The position numbers and the translations under genes are program-made. The notes under the pieces are model-generated. The model had not been told where the DNA came from and did not search any database. It was given only the letters and a program-made list of their open reading frames with translations. Positions 23,755 to 32,700 of a stretch of 64,000 bases of DNA are shown here, one piece after another. The stretch comes from Agromyces tardus (lineage in GTDB: Bacteria; Actinomycetota; Actinomycetes; Actinomycetales; Microbacteriaceae). How positions within the stretch are numbered: position 1 is the stretch's first letter; each line of letters starts with the position of its first letter. Location: assembly GCF_003710805.1 (NCBI RefSeq), contig NZ_RHHB01000002.1, positions 124,001 to 188,000 on the forward strand, in the 5' to 3' direction.

Positions 23755-25485
23755 CTACGCCGTCTCGCCCTCGAGCAGGGCCATCGCGGCGTTGTGGCCG
23801 CCGATGCCGCTCACCGCGCCGCCGCGCACCGCGCCCGAGCCGCACAGGAGCACGCGCGGATGCCGCGTGGCGACGCCCCAGCGCTCGGCCGGCGTCGTGA
23901 GCGGCGCACCGGGCTCCGCCCACGGCCACGACAGCGACCCGTGGAAGATGTTGCCGCCGGGCATGCGCAGCGCCTCCTCGAGATCGAGGGTGGTCTTCGT
24001 CTCGATGCACGGGCGGCCTGCGGCATCCGTGGCGATCACGCCCTCGATGGGCTCGGCGAGCACCGAGTCCAGCGACGCGAGCACCGCCGCCTGCAGGCGC
24101 TCGCGCAGCTCGTCGTTGCGGTAGCGCTCGAGCAGCCGGTGCGGCACGTGCAGGCCGAACACGGTGAGCGTCTGGGCGCCGGATGCCGCGAGCTCGGGCC
24201 CGAGGATCGAGCGATCGCTCAGCGTATGGCAGTAGATCTCGCACGGCAGCGGCGACGGGATCTCGCCGCGGGCGGCGACCCGGTAGGCGGCGTCGAGCTG
24301 CGACTGGAGCTCGTTGATGTGGAAGGTGCCCGCGAAGGCGGCCTCGGGCGCGACCTCGGTGTCGCGCAGGCGCGGGAGCCGGGTGAGCAGGAGGTTGACC
24401 TTCACCTGGGCCCCCTCTGGGGCGGCGAGCCGGCGGAGGCGCTCGCGCACGACCGGGGGGATGCCGACCGGCGCGTCGGTGACGGAGGGGCGCTCGTCGC
24501 GGGGGGCGATGGGCGTGGAGCCCTCGGCGCCGGCGGCGCGGGCAGCCTCCGCCGCCGTGACGAGCTGGTCGAGCACCGCCGGCGCGACGTTCGCGAGCAC
24601 CGCCTGCGCCGTGACCTCGTGCTCCGCGCCGTCGTGGCGGTAGCGCACGCGTCCCGACGGGTCGACGGCGAGCACCTCGGCCTCCGTGAGGAGCTCGGCG
24701 CCGGCCCCGCGCGCGGCGCGCGTGAGCTCGCCCGTGACGGCGCCCATGCCGCCGACGGGCACGTCCCAGTCGCCCGTGCCGCCGCCGATCACGTGGTAGA
24801 GGAAGCAGCGGTTCGCGTCGAGCGCGGGGTCGTCGAGGTCGGTGAACGTGCCGATGAGTCCGTCGGTCGCGACGACGCCGCGCACGAGGTCGTCGCCCAA
24901 GCGTGCGTCGATCGTCTCGCCGAGCGGGCGCTCGACGAGCCGGGTCCACACGCGGTCGTCGCCGACGAGGTCGCGCGCCTCGTCGCGGGTCGGCAGGGGC
25001 TCGATGAGGGTCGGGAAGAGCGCCTGCGCGACGCGTGCGGTCTCGGCGTGGAAGGCGTGCCACGCGTCGGCGTCGTCGGCCGCGCCGACCCGGGCGAACG
25101 CGTCGCGTGCGGCCGCGGCATCCGCCTCGACGTCGACGAGGAGCCCGCGCGACGGGTCGCGGGGGTCGGGGGTGTACGACGAGAAGCGGCGGCGCACGAG
25201 CCGGATGTCGAGGCCGAGGTCGTCGATGATGCGCTGGGGGAGGAGGCTCACGAGGTACGAGTAGCGGCTGAGACGCGCGTCGACGCCGTCGAACGCCTGC
25301 GCCGACACGGCGGCGCCGCCGAGGTGGTCGTCGCGCTCGAGCAGCAGCACGCGCCTGCCGGCGCGCGCGAGGTACGCGGCGGCGGTGAGTCCGTTGTGTC
25401 CGCCGCCCACGATGACGACGTCGTGGTCGGCGGCGGGGTGCTGATCGGGGCCGTGGTCGGGTGCGGCGTGCGCGTCGGTGGGCAT
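23755..25485 (-). CDS. Phytoene-desaturase-like FAD-dependent oxidoreductase
   Basis: 576 residues from the ATG at 25485, where the protein begins MPTDAHAAPDHGP just ahead of the FAD motif DHDVVIVGGGHNGLTAAAYLARAGRRVLLLER. The length, GGAAVSAQAFDGVDARLSRYSYLVSLLP and the C-terminal CGSGAVRGGAVSGIGGHNAAMALL fit the COG1233/PYROXD2 group of carotenoid-dehydrogenase-like flavoproteins. It lacks neighbouring crtB or crtE, so it is probably not a carotenoid biosynthetic enzyme. Substrate unknown. The WYL regulator gene at 25716 is divergent and may control it. Confidence 0.82.
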   Translation of the reverse strand: MPTDAHAAPDHGPDQHPAADHDVVIVGGGHNGLTAAAYLARAGRRVLLLERDDHLGGAAVSAQAFDGVDARLSRYSYLVSLLPQRIIDDLGLDIRLVRRRFSSYTPDPRDPSRGLLVDVEADAAAARDAFARVGAADDADAWHAFHAETARVAQALFPTLIEPLPTRDEARDLVGDDRVWTRLVERPLGETIDARLGDDLVRGVVATDGLIGTFTDLDDPALDANRCFLYHVIGGGTGDWDVPVGGMGAVTGELTRAARGAGAELLTEAEVLAVDPSGRVRYRHDGAEHEVTAQAVLANVAPAVLDQLVTAAEAARAAGAEGSTPIAPRDERPSVTDAPVGIPPVVRERLRRLAAPEGAQVKVNLLLTRLPRLRDTEVAPEAAFAGTFHINELQSQLDAAYRVAARGEIPSPLPCEIYCHTLSDRSILGPELAASGAQTLTVFGLHVPHRLLERYRNDELRERLQAAVLASLDSVLAEPIEGVIATDAAGRPCIETKTTLDLEEALRMPGGNIFHGSLSWPWAEPGAPLTTPAERWGVATRHPRVLLCGSGAVRGGAVSGIGGHNAAMALLEGETA

Positions 25486-25500
25486 CCATCGAGGGTAGAC

Positions 25501-25624
25501 GAGCGGATGCGGCATCCGCTCGCCGAGCCCCTGCCTGGCCTCGTCGCGAGAACAGGAGCCGGTGCGGCGGAGACCGCGTGTCGTGCCTGCTTCGGTGAGC
25601 GGCGCGGCGTTTCCTCCTGTTCTC
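25501..25624. promoter_or_regulatory. Intergenic region with a 9-bp hairpin and a paired 11-bp inverted repeat
   Basis: Between divergent genes (25485 and 25716). GAGCGGATG-CGG-CATCCGCTC at 25501-25521 is a tight hairpin. GAGAACAGGAG at 25548-25558 is mirrored perfectly by CTCCTGTTCTC at 25614-25624, with 55 bases between. Two such half-sites facing each other across the region could be operators for the adjacent WYL regulator and allow looping; this is inference. Confidence 0.45.
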
Positions 25625-25715
25625 ATGACCCGAGGCGGAGGCAGAGAGGGTGGTCGAACGGCACTCGGCTCGAGTTCCGGACACATTCCGACCGCATCGG
25701 CACGAGAATCGGAGC

Positions 25716-26684
25716 ATGGCCGCGACCACTACGAGGACCCTCGAACTGCTCTCGCTGCTGCAGAGCCACCGGCACTGGACCGCGCGCGAGCTCGTCGAGC
25801 GGCTCGGCGTGAGCGATCGCACGCTGCGCCGCGACGTCGAGCGGCTGCGCGAGCTGGGCTACGGCATCGAGTCGATCCGCGGCGTCGCGGGCGGCTACCG
25901 GCTCGAGGCGGGCACCGGGCTGCCGCCCCTGCTGCTCACCGACGACGAGGGCGTGGCGATCGCGGTGGGCCTGCGCTCGCAGGCGGCGGCCGGCCTGCGC
26001 GGTGCCGAGCACACGACGCTCAGCGCGCTCGGCAAGATCGAGCAGGTGCTGCCGCCCGCGCTGCGCCGGCGCATCGAGGCCCTGCAGTCGCACTCGGCTC
26101 CCGCACCCGGCGAGGGACCGGCGGTCGACAGCGAACTGCTCGGCCTGCTCGCGCTCTGCTGCCGCGACGCCGAGCGCATCCGCATGCGCTACACGGATGC
26201 CGCGGGCATGCCGTCGGCGCGATCGGTCGAGCCGCACCGGCTCGTGCCCCTCGGCCGTCGCTGGTACCTGCTCGCGTGGGACCGCGACCGCGACGACTGG
26301 CGAACGTTCCGCCTCGACCGCATCGCCGACGTGTTCCAGACGCGCGTGCGGTTCGAGCCCAAGCCGCTGAGCGAGGAGGACGCCGTGGCGCACGTGCGGT
26401 CGGCGGTGCGCTGGCGCGACCGGTCGGTCCGCGCGGCGGTGCACCTCGACGCGCCCCTCGCCGAGGTGCAGGCGGCGCTCGGCTCCTGGGGGCGCGACGC
26501 CTACGCCTCGACCGACGGCGTGGGCACGGTGTGGCCCGTCGAGGGCGAGTCCCTGCAGGCCGTCGCGGCCGCGTTGCTGTGGGTTCCGCCGGGCATCGGA
26601 TGCCGCGTGGCGGGCCCGCCCGAGCTCACCGAGTACCTGCGGGCGCAGGCCGAGCGGTTCGCCGCGGCATCCGCTCATGACTGA
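25716..26684 (+). CDS. WYL-domain helix-turn-helix regulator (YafY/PafC-like)
   Basis: 322 residues from the ATG at 25716 with GGAG close upstream. N-terminal HTH_11 domain LELLSLLQSHRHWTARELVERLGVSDRTLRRDVERLRELGYGIES (about residues 8-52). Central WYL domain with SARSVEPHRLVPLGRRWYLLAWDRDRDDWRTFRLDRIADV, and a C-terminal WCX region (about 220-310). Such proteins are repressors or activators that sense nucleic acids or small ligands through the WYL fold. Divergent from the flavoprotein gene, the likeliest target. Confidence 0.87.
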   Translation: MAATTTRTLELLSLLQSHRHWTARELVERLGVSDRTLRRDVERLRELGYGIESIRGVAGGYRLEAGTGLPPLLLTDDEGVAIAVGLRSQAAAGLRGAEHTTLSALGKIEQVLPPALRRRIEALQSHSAPAPGEGPAVDSELLGLLALCCRDAERIRMRYTDAAGMPSARSVEPHRLVPLGRRWYLLAWDRDRDDWRTFRLDRIADVFQTRVRFEPKPLSEEDAVAHVRSAVRWRDRSVRAAVHLDAPLAEVQAALGSWGRDAYASTDGVGTVWPVEGESLQAVAAALLWVPPGIGCRVAGPPELTEYLRAQAERFAAASAHD

Positions 26685-26773
26685 ACGCGGGCGGCACCGG
26701 AAGGCGGGGAGGGACGGGGATCACCGGGGAGTCGCGCGTGGCTCTGCCGGATCATGCAGCAGCCGCGTTCGGG

Positions 26774-27532
26774 TCACGCGCGCTCGATCGGCGGCCGCCC
26801 GCCGCGAAGCTCGACCACCGCACCGGCGTGGCCGCTGCGGGCGAGCGTCAGTGCGAGTTCGGCCACGTCGGCCGGCGGGATGAGCGGCGGCACGGCCGCG
26901 CGCTCGTCGGCCGAGAGGCTGCTCCATTCGGCGACCGCGCGATCGAGGCCGATCCAGCCGGGCACGATGCACATCACGCGCACCCCGTGGGCCGTGCCGA
27001 GACCGCGGGACGCGGTCGTGAAGCGGATGAGCCCCGCCTTCGCGGCGGCGTACTCGGGCGACCCGTAGGCCGAATCGCCGAGCGCGGCACTCGAGGCGAT
27101 GTTGATCACGGCACCCGCGCCCCGCCGCCGCATCGACGGCAGCGCGAGCTGCGTCAGGAGCATCGGGGCATGCAGGTCGAGGTCCAGGGTCGCCGCCCAC
27201 TCGTCGGGCGGCGCCTCGGGGTACTGGGCGTCCGGACTCCAACCGCCGGCGTTGTTCACCAGCACGAGGGGCCCGCCGTCGGCGTCGGGGGAGTCGCCGG
27301 CCTCGGCGGCCGTGATGATACGCGCGGCATCCGACGGGCGGCGCACGTCGCCCACGACCGTGCGCGCGGAAACGCCCGAGGCACGGACGAGCCGTGCGGT
27401 CGCGCGTGCCCCCTCGGCATCGACGTCGGCGATCACGATGTCAAGACCGGCCCGCGCGAACCCCTCGGCGAGCGCCCGGCCGAGCCCGCCGCCGGCTCCC
27501 GTGACGATCGCCGTGCCGCCCTGCAGTTCCAT
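26774..27532 (-). CDS. SDR family oxidoreductase
   Basis: 252 residues from the ATG at 27532, preceded by GGGAGGTG. The Rossmann motif TAIVTGAGGGLGRALAEGFARAG has the classical TGxxxGxG, NNAGGW follows at about residue 90, and the catalytic Ser-Tyr-Lys is INIASSAALGDSAYGSPEYAAAKAGL. It ends with GAVVELRGGRPPIERA, lacking the usual DGG end but otherwise complete. Substrate unknown. It is transcribed away from the VOC-like gene at 27615. Confidence 0.85.
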   Translation of the reverse strand: MELQGGTAIVTGAGGGLGRALAEGFARAGLDIVIADVDAEGARATARLVRASGVSARTVVGDVRRPSDAARIITAAEAGDSPDADGGPLVLVNNAGGWSPDAQYPEAPPDEWAATLDLDLHAPMLLTQLALPSMRRRGAGAVINIASSAALGDSAYGSPEYAAAKAGLIRFTTASRGLGTAHGVRVMCIVPGWIGLDRAVAEWSSLSADERAAVPPLIPPADVAELALTLARSGHAGAVVELRGGRPPIERA

Positions 27533-27614
27533 GTGGACACCTCCCGGCACACGGTAACGTCCGCCGCCCACACGGGCACTGGCGGATGTCGGCGGCCCGC
27601 GGTTGGCTGGGGCG

Positions 27615-28034
27615 ATGGACATCGCATTCGTCGCGGGCTTCGGCCCGATCGGCACCGCCGACTCGGCCTCGCACGACTTCTGGGCGGGTGCGTTCGGCAT
27701 CCCGTTCCACGAGAACGCGCCGGGCTACTTCCACACCGAGGAGCTGCCCGGGGTGCGGGCCTTCGCGATCTGGCCGCTCAGCCAGGCAGCCGAGGCCACG
27801 TTCGGCACGACCGAGTGGCCCGTCGACCGGCGCGTGCCGCAGGCGTGGATCGAGTTCGACGTCGCCTCGCCCGAGGCCGTGGCACCCGCCGTCGAGGAGC
27901 TCCGGGCGGCCGGGCACGAGATCCTCGTCGACGCACACCTCGAACCGTGGGGGCAGACGACCTCGCGGCTCATGAGCCCCGAGGGCCTGCTCGTCGGCGT
28001 GAGCTACACGCCGTGGATGCATCCGGCCGAGTGA
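27615..28034 (+). CDS. VOC-like (glyoxalase-fold) protein
   Basis: 139 residues from the ATG at 27615 (an upstream TTG at 27603 is possible). The sequence DIAFVAGFGPIGTADSASHDFWAGAFGIPFHENAPGYFHTEELPGVRAFAIWPL and the later QAWIEFDVASPEAVAPAVEELRAAGHEILVDAHLEPWGQTTSRLMSPEGLLVGVSYTPW are the two halves of a VOC fold. Residues for a specific metal site are not evident. No function can be assigned. Confidence 0.8.
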   Translation: MDIAFVAGFGPIGTADSASHDFWAGAFGIPFHENAPGYFHTEELPGVRAFAIWPLSQAAEATFGTTEWPVDRRVPQAWIEFDVASPEAVAPAVEELRAAGHEILVDAHLEPWGQTTSRLMSPEGLLVGVSYTPWMHPAE

Positions 28035-28085
28035 GCCCGGCGGGGTGGGCCCCTGCGTGAGCCCGCAGTGCCGGGCGGCTCGGCG

Positions 28086-28475
28086 CTACTCCGTGGCGCG
28101 CTCGAGCGTGCCGATCTCGGCGCCCGACGCATCGGAGACCGTGAGCGTGTCGCCCGAGACCACGGCCGTCGCGAGTCCGGAGAGCCAGTCGTCGACCCCC
28201 TCGCAGGCCATGCGCGTCGACGCCACCTGGCTGAACGTCACGTTCGCCCCGTCGGCGGTCCACGACCCGACGAGGCGGTTGCAGCCGTCGGTGCCCGTGA
28301 GGCCGCCGTCGTCGGCGAGCACGAGGGAGGGCTCGGTGCGCGTCGCGGTGTCGCCCCACGTGCCGACCGGGTCGGCAGCGTCGCCCCCGCCGGGGTTGGC
28401 GGCGCAGGCGGTGAGCGCGCCGGCGGCCAGGAGGATCGATCCCGCGAGGGTCCAGCGTCGAAGCGTCGATGACAT
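28086..28475 (-). CDS. META-domain lipoprotein (HslJ-like)
   Basis: 129 residues. Signal peptide RRWTLAGSILLAAGALTAC with lipobox LTAC, so probably anchored to the outer face of the membrane. The rest is one META-like domain with GCNRLVGSWTADGANVTFSQVASTRMACEG, whose GCN and the second cysteine are typical of the family, followed by TLTVSDASGAEIGTLERA. META proteins are associated with stress or motility in other bacteria; the role is unknown here. Confidence 0.83.
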   Translation of the reverse strand: MSSTLRRWTLAGSILLAAGALTACAANPGGGDAADPVGTWGDTATRTEPSLVLADDGGLTGTDGCNRLVGSWTADGANVTFSQVASTRMACEGVDDWLSGLATAVVSGDTLTVSDASGAEIGTLERATE

Positions 28476-28540
28476 GCGGTCACCGTAACCCGGCGGGGGG
28501 CGCGGCGTCAGCCCCAGTGGGAGGGCAGCGCCGTGTCGTC

Positions 28541-29557
28541 TCAGCCCTCCGAGGCGGGCGGCGACGAGAGTGCCGCGGCCCGGGCGAGCGCGTCGCGCGC
28601 GGCGACGACGGCGGGACGCCGGGCGGCGGCACGACGGGTCGACGAGAACACGGCGCGCTGGGGGTCGCCCGGCAGGGGTGAGAGACGGACGCTCGGGCGC
28701 TCGCCCGCCCAGACGAGGTCGGGGAGGAGCCCGGCGGCGTTGCCCGAGCGGATGAGGCGGATGTGCGCCATGAGGTCGGCCGTCTCGAAGCGCACGTCGG
28801 GCTCGAAGCCCGCCTGCCGGCACAGCTGCTCCGCCCACTCGCGCGAGGCGGTGCCCCGCGGCTCCATGACCCAGGGCATGGATGCCGCCGCGGCGAGGCC
28901 GGCGAGGTCGGCGGCGGGGGTCTCGATACGCGCCTGCGGCGCTACTCGACCGGCGGAGGGGGTCTCGATACGCGCCTGCGGCGCTCCTCGACCGGCGGGG
29001 GCGCCTCGACCCGCAGGGGCGTGCGCGGGCGGGAGGGCGAGGCGGATCGCGTCCTGGGCGAGGGGGACCCGGTCGAGCTCCGGATGCAGCGGCCGCGTGT
29101 AGCCCGGGTACTGCTCCGCCACGACGAGGTCGAAGTCGCGGGCGGCCACGTCGAAGAGTGCGAGCTCGGGCTCGCGCTCGGTGACCTCGACACGCAGTGC
29201 CGGGTGCTCCGCGGCGAGCAGTGTGAGCGCCTGCGGCACCACCGCGTGGGCGGCCGACTGGAACACGGCGATGCGCACCGTGCCGCCGACGGTCGTGAGG
29301 GAGCGCGCGACATCCGCCTCGGCCTCTTCGAGCCGTTCGAGCACGACCTGCGCATGCCCGACGAGCAGTTCGGCCTGCGGGGTGAGCTGCACGCGCCGGC
29401 CGACCTGCACGAGCAGGGGAACGCCGACCTCCTTCTCGAGCTGGCTGAGCTGCTGGGACACCGACGAGGGGCTGTACGAGAGGGCGTCGGCGACCGCCGA
29501 GAGCGTGCCGCGCTGGCTGAGTTCGACCAGCAGGCGCAGGCGTCGCACGTCGAGCAT
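28541..29557 (-). CDS. LysR family regulator divergent from putA, with internal repeat insertion
   Basis: 338 residues from the ATG at 29557, preceded by GGAGG with six-base spacing. The HTH is LDVRRLRLLVELSQRGTLSAVADALSYSPSSVSQQLSQLEKEVGVPLL. The substrate-binding domain follows from about residue 90. Between residues near 185 and 220 the sequence GAPQARIETPSAGRVAPQ plus ARIETP is encoded by two in-frame copies of the interspersed repeat, and it separates LALPPAHAPA from LAGLAAAASMPWVMEP, which are normally close together. The frame is kept, so the gene may still work. The 185-base gap to putA suggests it controls putA or proline use. Confidence 0.85.
   Translation of the reverse strand: MLDVRRLRLLVELSQRGTLSAVADALSYSPSSVSQQLSQLEKEVGVPLLVQVGRRVQLTPQAELLVGHAQVVLERLEEAEADVARSLTTVGGTVRIAVFQSAAHAVVPQALTLLAAEHPALRVEVTEREPELALFDVAARDFDLVVAEQYPGYTRPLHPELDRVPLAQDAIRLALPPAHAPAGRGAPAGRGAPQARIETPSAGRVAPQARIETPAADLAGLAAAASMPWVMEPRGTASREWAEQLCRQAGFEPDVRFETADLMAHIRLIRSGNAAGLLPDLVWAGERPSVRLSPLPGDPQRAVFSSTRRAAARRPAVVAARDALARAAALSSPPASEG
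28919..28998. repeat. Two interspersed repeats inside the LysR coding sequence
   Basis: Copies at 28919-28956 and 28961-28998 start 42 bases apart, exactly 14 codons, so both are read in the same frame by the LysR gene. A third fragment, CCTCGACCCGCAGG, follows at about 29003-29016. These are the only copies in the window that are clearly in the middle of a gene. The centres are GCGCCTGCGGCGC rather than the GGCGCTGCGCGCC of the other sites. Confidence 0.85.
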
Positions 29558-29742
29558 GGGCGGCCTCCGGCATCCGTGGGTCTCGGTCGCGGCGTGCCGG
29601 TCGGGGCGCCGCGGGATCATTCGGGAATCATGAACAGTATGCATCGGATTCATTCGCTGTACTGAACGGATGCAACGGCGCACACTGGAAGGGCCGGCGC
29701 GCACCACCCCCACGCGCCCTCGAGACGAAGGACATCGCAGTC

Positions 29743-32700
29743 GTGACCACATCGAAGCTGCTCGCGGACGCCGTTCCCACCACCGACAACGTCGTCGCAC
29801 TCGTCGAGCGCTGGCTCGCCGAAGCGAAGCACCACCCCGTCGACCCCGCGGCGCAGCGCCTCGCCGGCGTGCTCAAGGACCCGAACGGCCTCGCCTTCAC
29901 GGTGGGCTTCGTCGACGGCGTCATGCGCCCCGAAGACCTCGGCGTCGCCGGCCGCAACCTCGCCGAGGTCGCGAAGCTCACGCCGAAGTTCCTGCCTGCG
30001 TACCTCAAGGGCGCGATCCGACTGGGCGGCGCGATGGCGCCGGCCTTCCCGTGGCTCGTGATCCCGATCGCTCGCCGTGTGCTGCGCGCCATGGTCGGCC
30101 ACCTCGTGCTCGACGCCACCCCCGCGAAGCTCGGCCCCGCGATCGCGAAGCTGCGCGAGTCGGGCAACCGCCTGAACCTCAACCTGCTCGGCGAGGCCGT
30201 GCTCGGCGAGCAGGAGGCCGACCGCCGCCTGCAGGGCACCTACGATTTCCTCGCCCGCGACGACGTCGACTACGTGTCGATCAAGGTGTCGAGCGTGGTC
30301 AGCCAGCTCTCGATGTGGTCGTTCGACGAGGCCGTCGAGAAGGTCGTCGCCAAGCTCACGCCGCTGTACGAGCTCGCGGCGAAGGGGTCGGCCCAGGGCA
30401 AGGCGAAGTTCATCAACCTCGACATGGAGGAGTACCGCGACCTCGACCTCACGATCGCGGTCTTCAAGAAGGTGCTCGACCAGCCGCAGCTGCACGGCCT
30501 CGAGGCCGGCATCGTGCTGCAGACCTACCTCCCCGACGCGCTCGGTGCGATGCAGGACCTCACCGCGTGGGCGCAGGCTCGCCGCGCCGCTGGCGGTGCG
30601 CCCATCAAGGTGCGCATCGTCAAGGGCGCCAACCTCGCCATGGAGCACGTCGACGCCGCCATCCACGACTGGCCGCTCGCGACGTACGGCACCAAGCAGG
30701 ACTCCGACACGAACTACAAGCGCGTCCTGCACTGGTCGATGGCGCCCGAGCGCATCGACGCCGTGAAGCTCGGCGTCGCCGGCCACAACCTCTTCGACGT
30801 CGCCCACGCCTTCCTCACCGCCAAGGAGCGCGGGATCGAGCAGGGCGTCGAGTTCGAGATGCTGCTCGGCATGGCCACCGGGCAGGCCGCCGCCGTGCGC
30901 GGCGACGTCGGCCGCCTGCTGCTCTACACGCCCGTCGTGAACCCCACCGAGTTCGACGTGGCGATCGCCTACCTGATCCGCCGCCTCGAGGAGAACGCGA
31001 GCCAGGACAACTTCATGTCGGCCGTGTTCGAGCTCGGCGACGACCGCGGCCTGTTCGATCGCGAGCGGCAGCGCTACGAGCGTTCGCTCGCGGCCCTCGA
31101 GGCCGACGCGGATGTCGCGCCCGCGCCGAACCGCAGCCAGGACCGCCGCACCGAGCGTGCCGCCGCCGCATCCGTCATCGCCGCCGCCGAGGCGTCGACC
31201 GCGGAGCCGCTCGCGCCCGCCGCGGCCCCCGGCGAGGAGCACGAGGGATCGCTCACGAGTGTCGTGCTCGGCCTCACCCGCGGCTCGACCGGCGATCTCG
31301 AGCTCGCGGATGCCGCCGCATCCGGCTCCGCCGCCACCCCCGGATTCCACAACGAGCCCGACACCGACCCGGCGCTCGCCGCGAACCGCGAATGGGGCCG
31401 CAGCATCCTCGCCCGCGTTCCCGGATCGACCGCCGGCGTCGACGCCGTGCGGGCCGCTCGCATCGACGACGCCGCGACCCTCGCACAGCTGATGGCCGCG
31501 GTGACCGAGCGCGGCGCCGAGTGGGGGCGTCGCTCGGGCGACGAGCGCGCCGCCGTGCTGCACCGCGCGGGCCTCGCGCTCGCCGCGAACCGCGACCGGC
31601 TCATCGAGGTCATGGCCGCCGAGACCGGCAAGACCATCGCCGAGGCCGACCCCGAGATCAGCGAGGCGATCGACTTCGCGCACTACTACGCCGAGCGCGC
31701 CCGCGAGCTCGATCGGGTGCAGGGCGCCACGTTCGTGCCGTCGAAGCTCACCGTGGTGACACCGCCGTGGAACTTCCCCGTCGCGATCCCCGCGGGCGGC
31801 GTGCTCGCGGCGCTCGCCGCGGGCTCGGGCGTCATCATCAAGCCCGCGAAGCTCGCCCAACGATCCGGCGCGGTCATGGTCGAGGCGCTGTGGGAGGCGG
31901 GCATCCCCAAGGACCTCCTGGCGCTCGTCGACCTCGGCAACCGCGACCTCGGCACCCAGCTCGTCTCCGACGAGCGGGTCGACCGCGTCATCCTCACGGG
32001 GGCCTACGAGACGGCGGAGCTGTTCCGCTCGTTCCGCAAGGACCTGCCCCTGCTCGCCGAGACGAGCGGCAAGAACGCGATCATCGTGACGCCGTCGGCC
32101 GACCTCGACCTCGCGGCATCCGACGTCGCGAAGAGCGCCTTCGGGCACGCCGGCCAGAAGTGCTCGGCCGCGTCGCTCGTGATCCTCGTGGGCTCGGTCG
32201 CGAAGTCCGAGCGCTTCCAGCGCCAGCTCGTCGACGCCGTCACCTCGATGCGCGTCGGCTGGCCCGAGCACGCGACGAGCCAGATCGGCCCGATCGTCGA
32301 GCCCGCGAACGGCAAGCTCCTGCACGCCCTCACGACCCTCGGCATCGGCGAGGAGTGGCTCGTCGAGCCGCGTCGACTCGACGGCACGAACCGGCTCTGG
32401 TCGCCCGGCATCCGCACGGGCGTGAAGGCCGGGTCCTACTTCCACCTCACCGAGTTCTTCGGCCCCGTGCTCGGCATCATGCACGCGAAGGACCTCGACG
32501 AGGCGATCCGCATGCAGAACGCCGTCGATTACGGCCTCACCGCGGGCCTGCACTCGCTCGACGCCGGCGAGCTCGCGACGTGGCTCGACCGCGTCGAGGC
32601 GGGCAACCTCTACGTGAACCGCGGCATCACCGGCGCGATCGTGCAGCGCCAGCCCTTCGGCGGCTGGAAGCGCTCCTCGGTCGGCGCGGGCGCGAAGGCC

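Noticed and set aside
28541-29557. LysR gene as a pseudogene because of the repeat insertion
   Set aside because: The insert keeps the frame and adds no stop; both flanking parts of the effector domain are intact.
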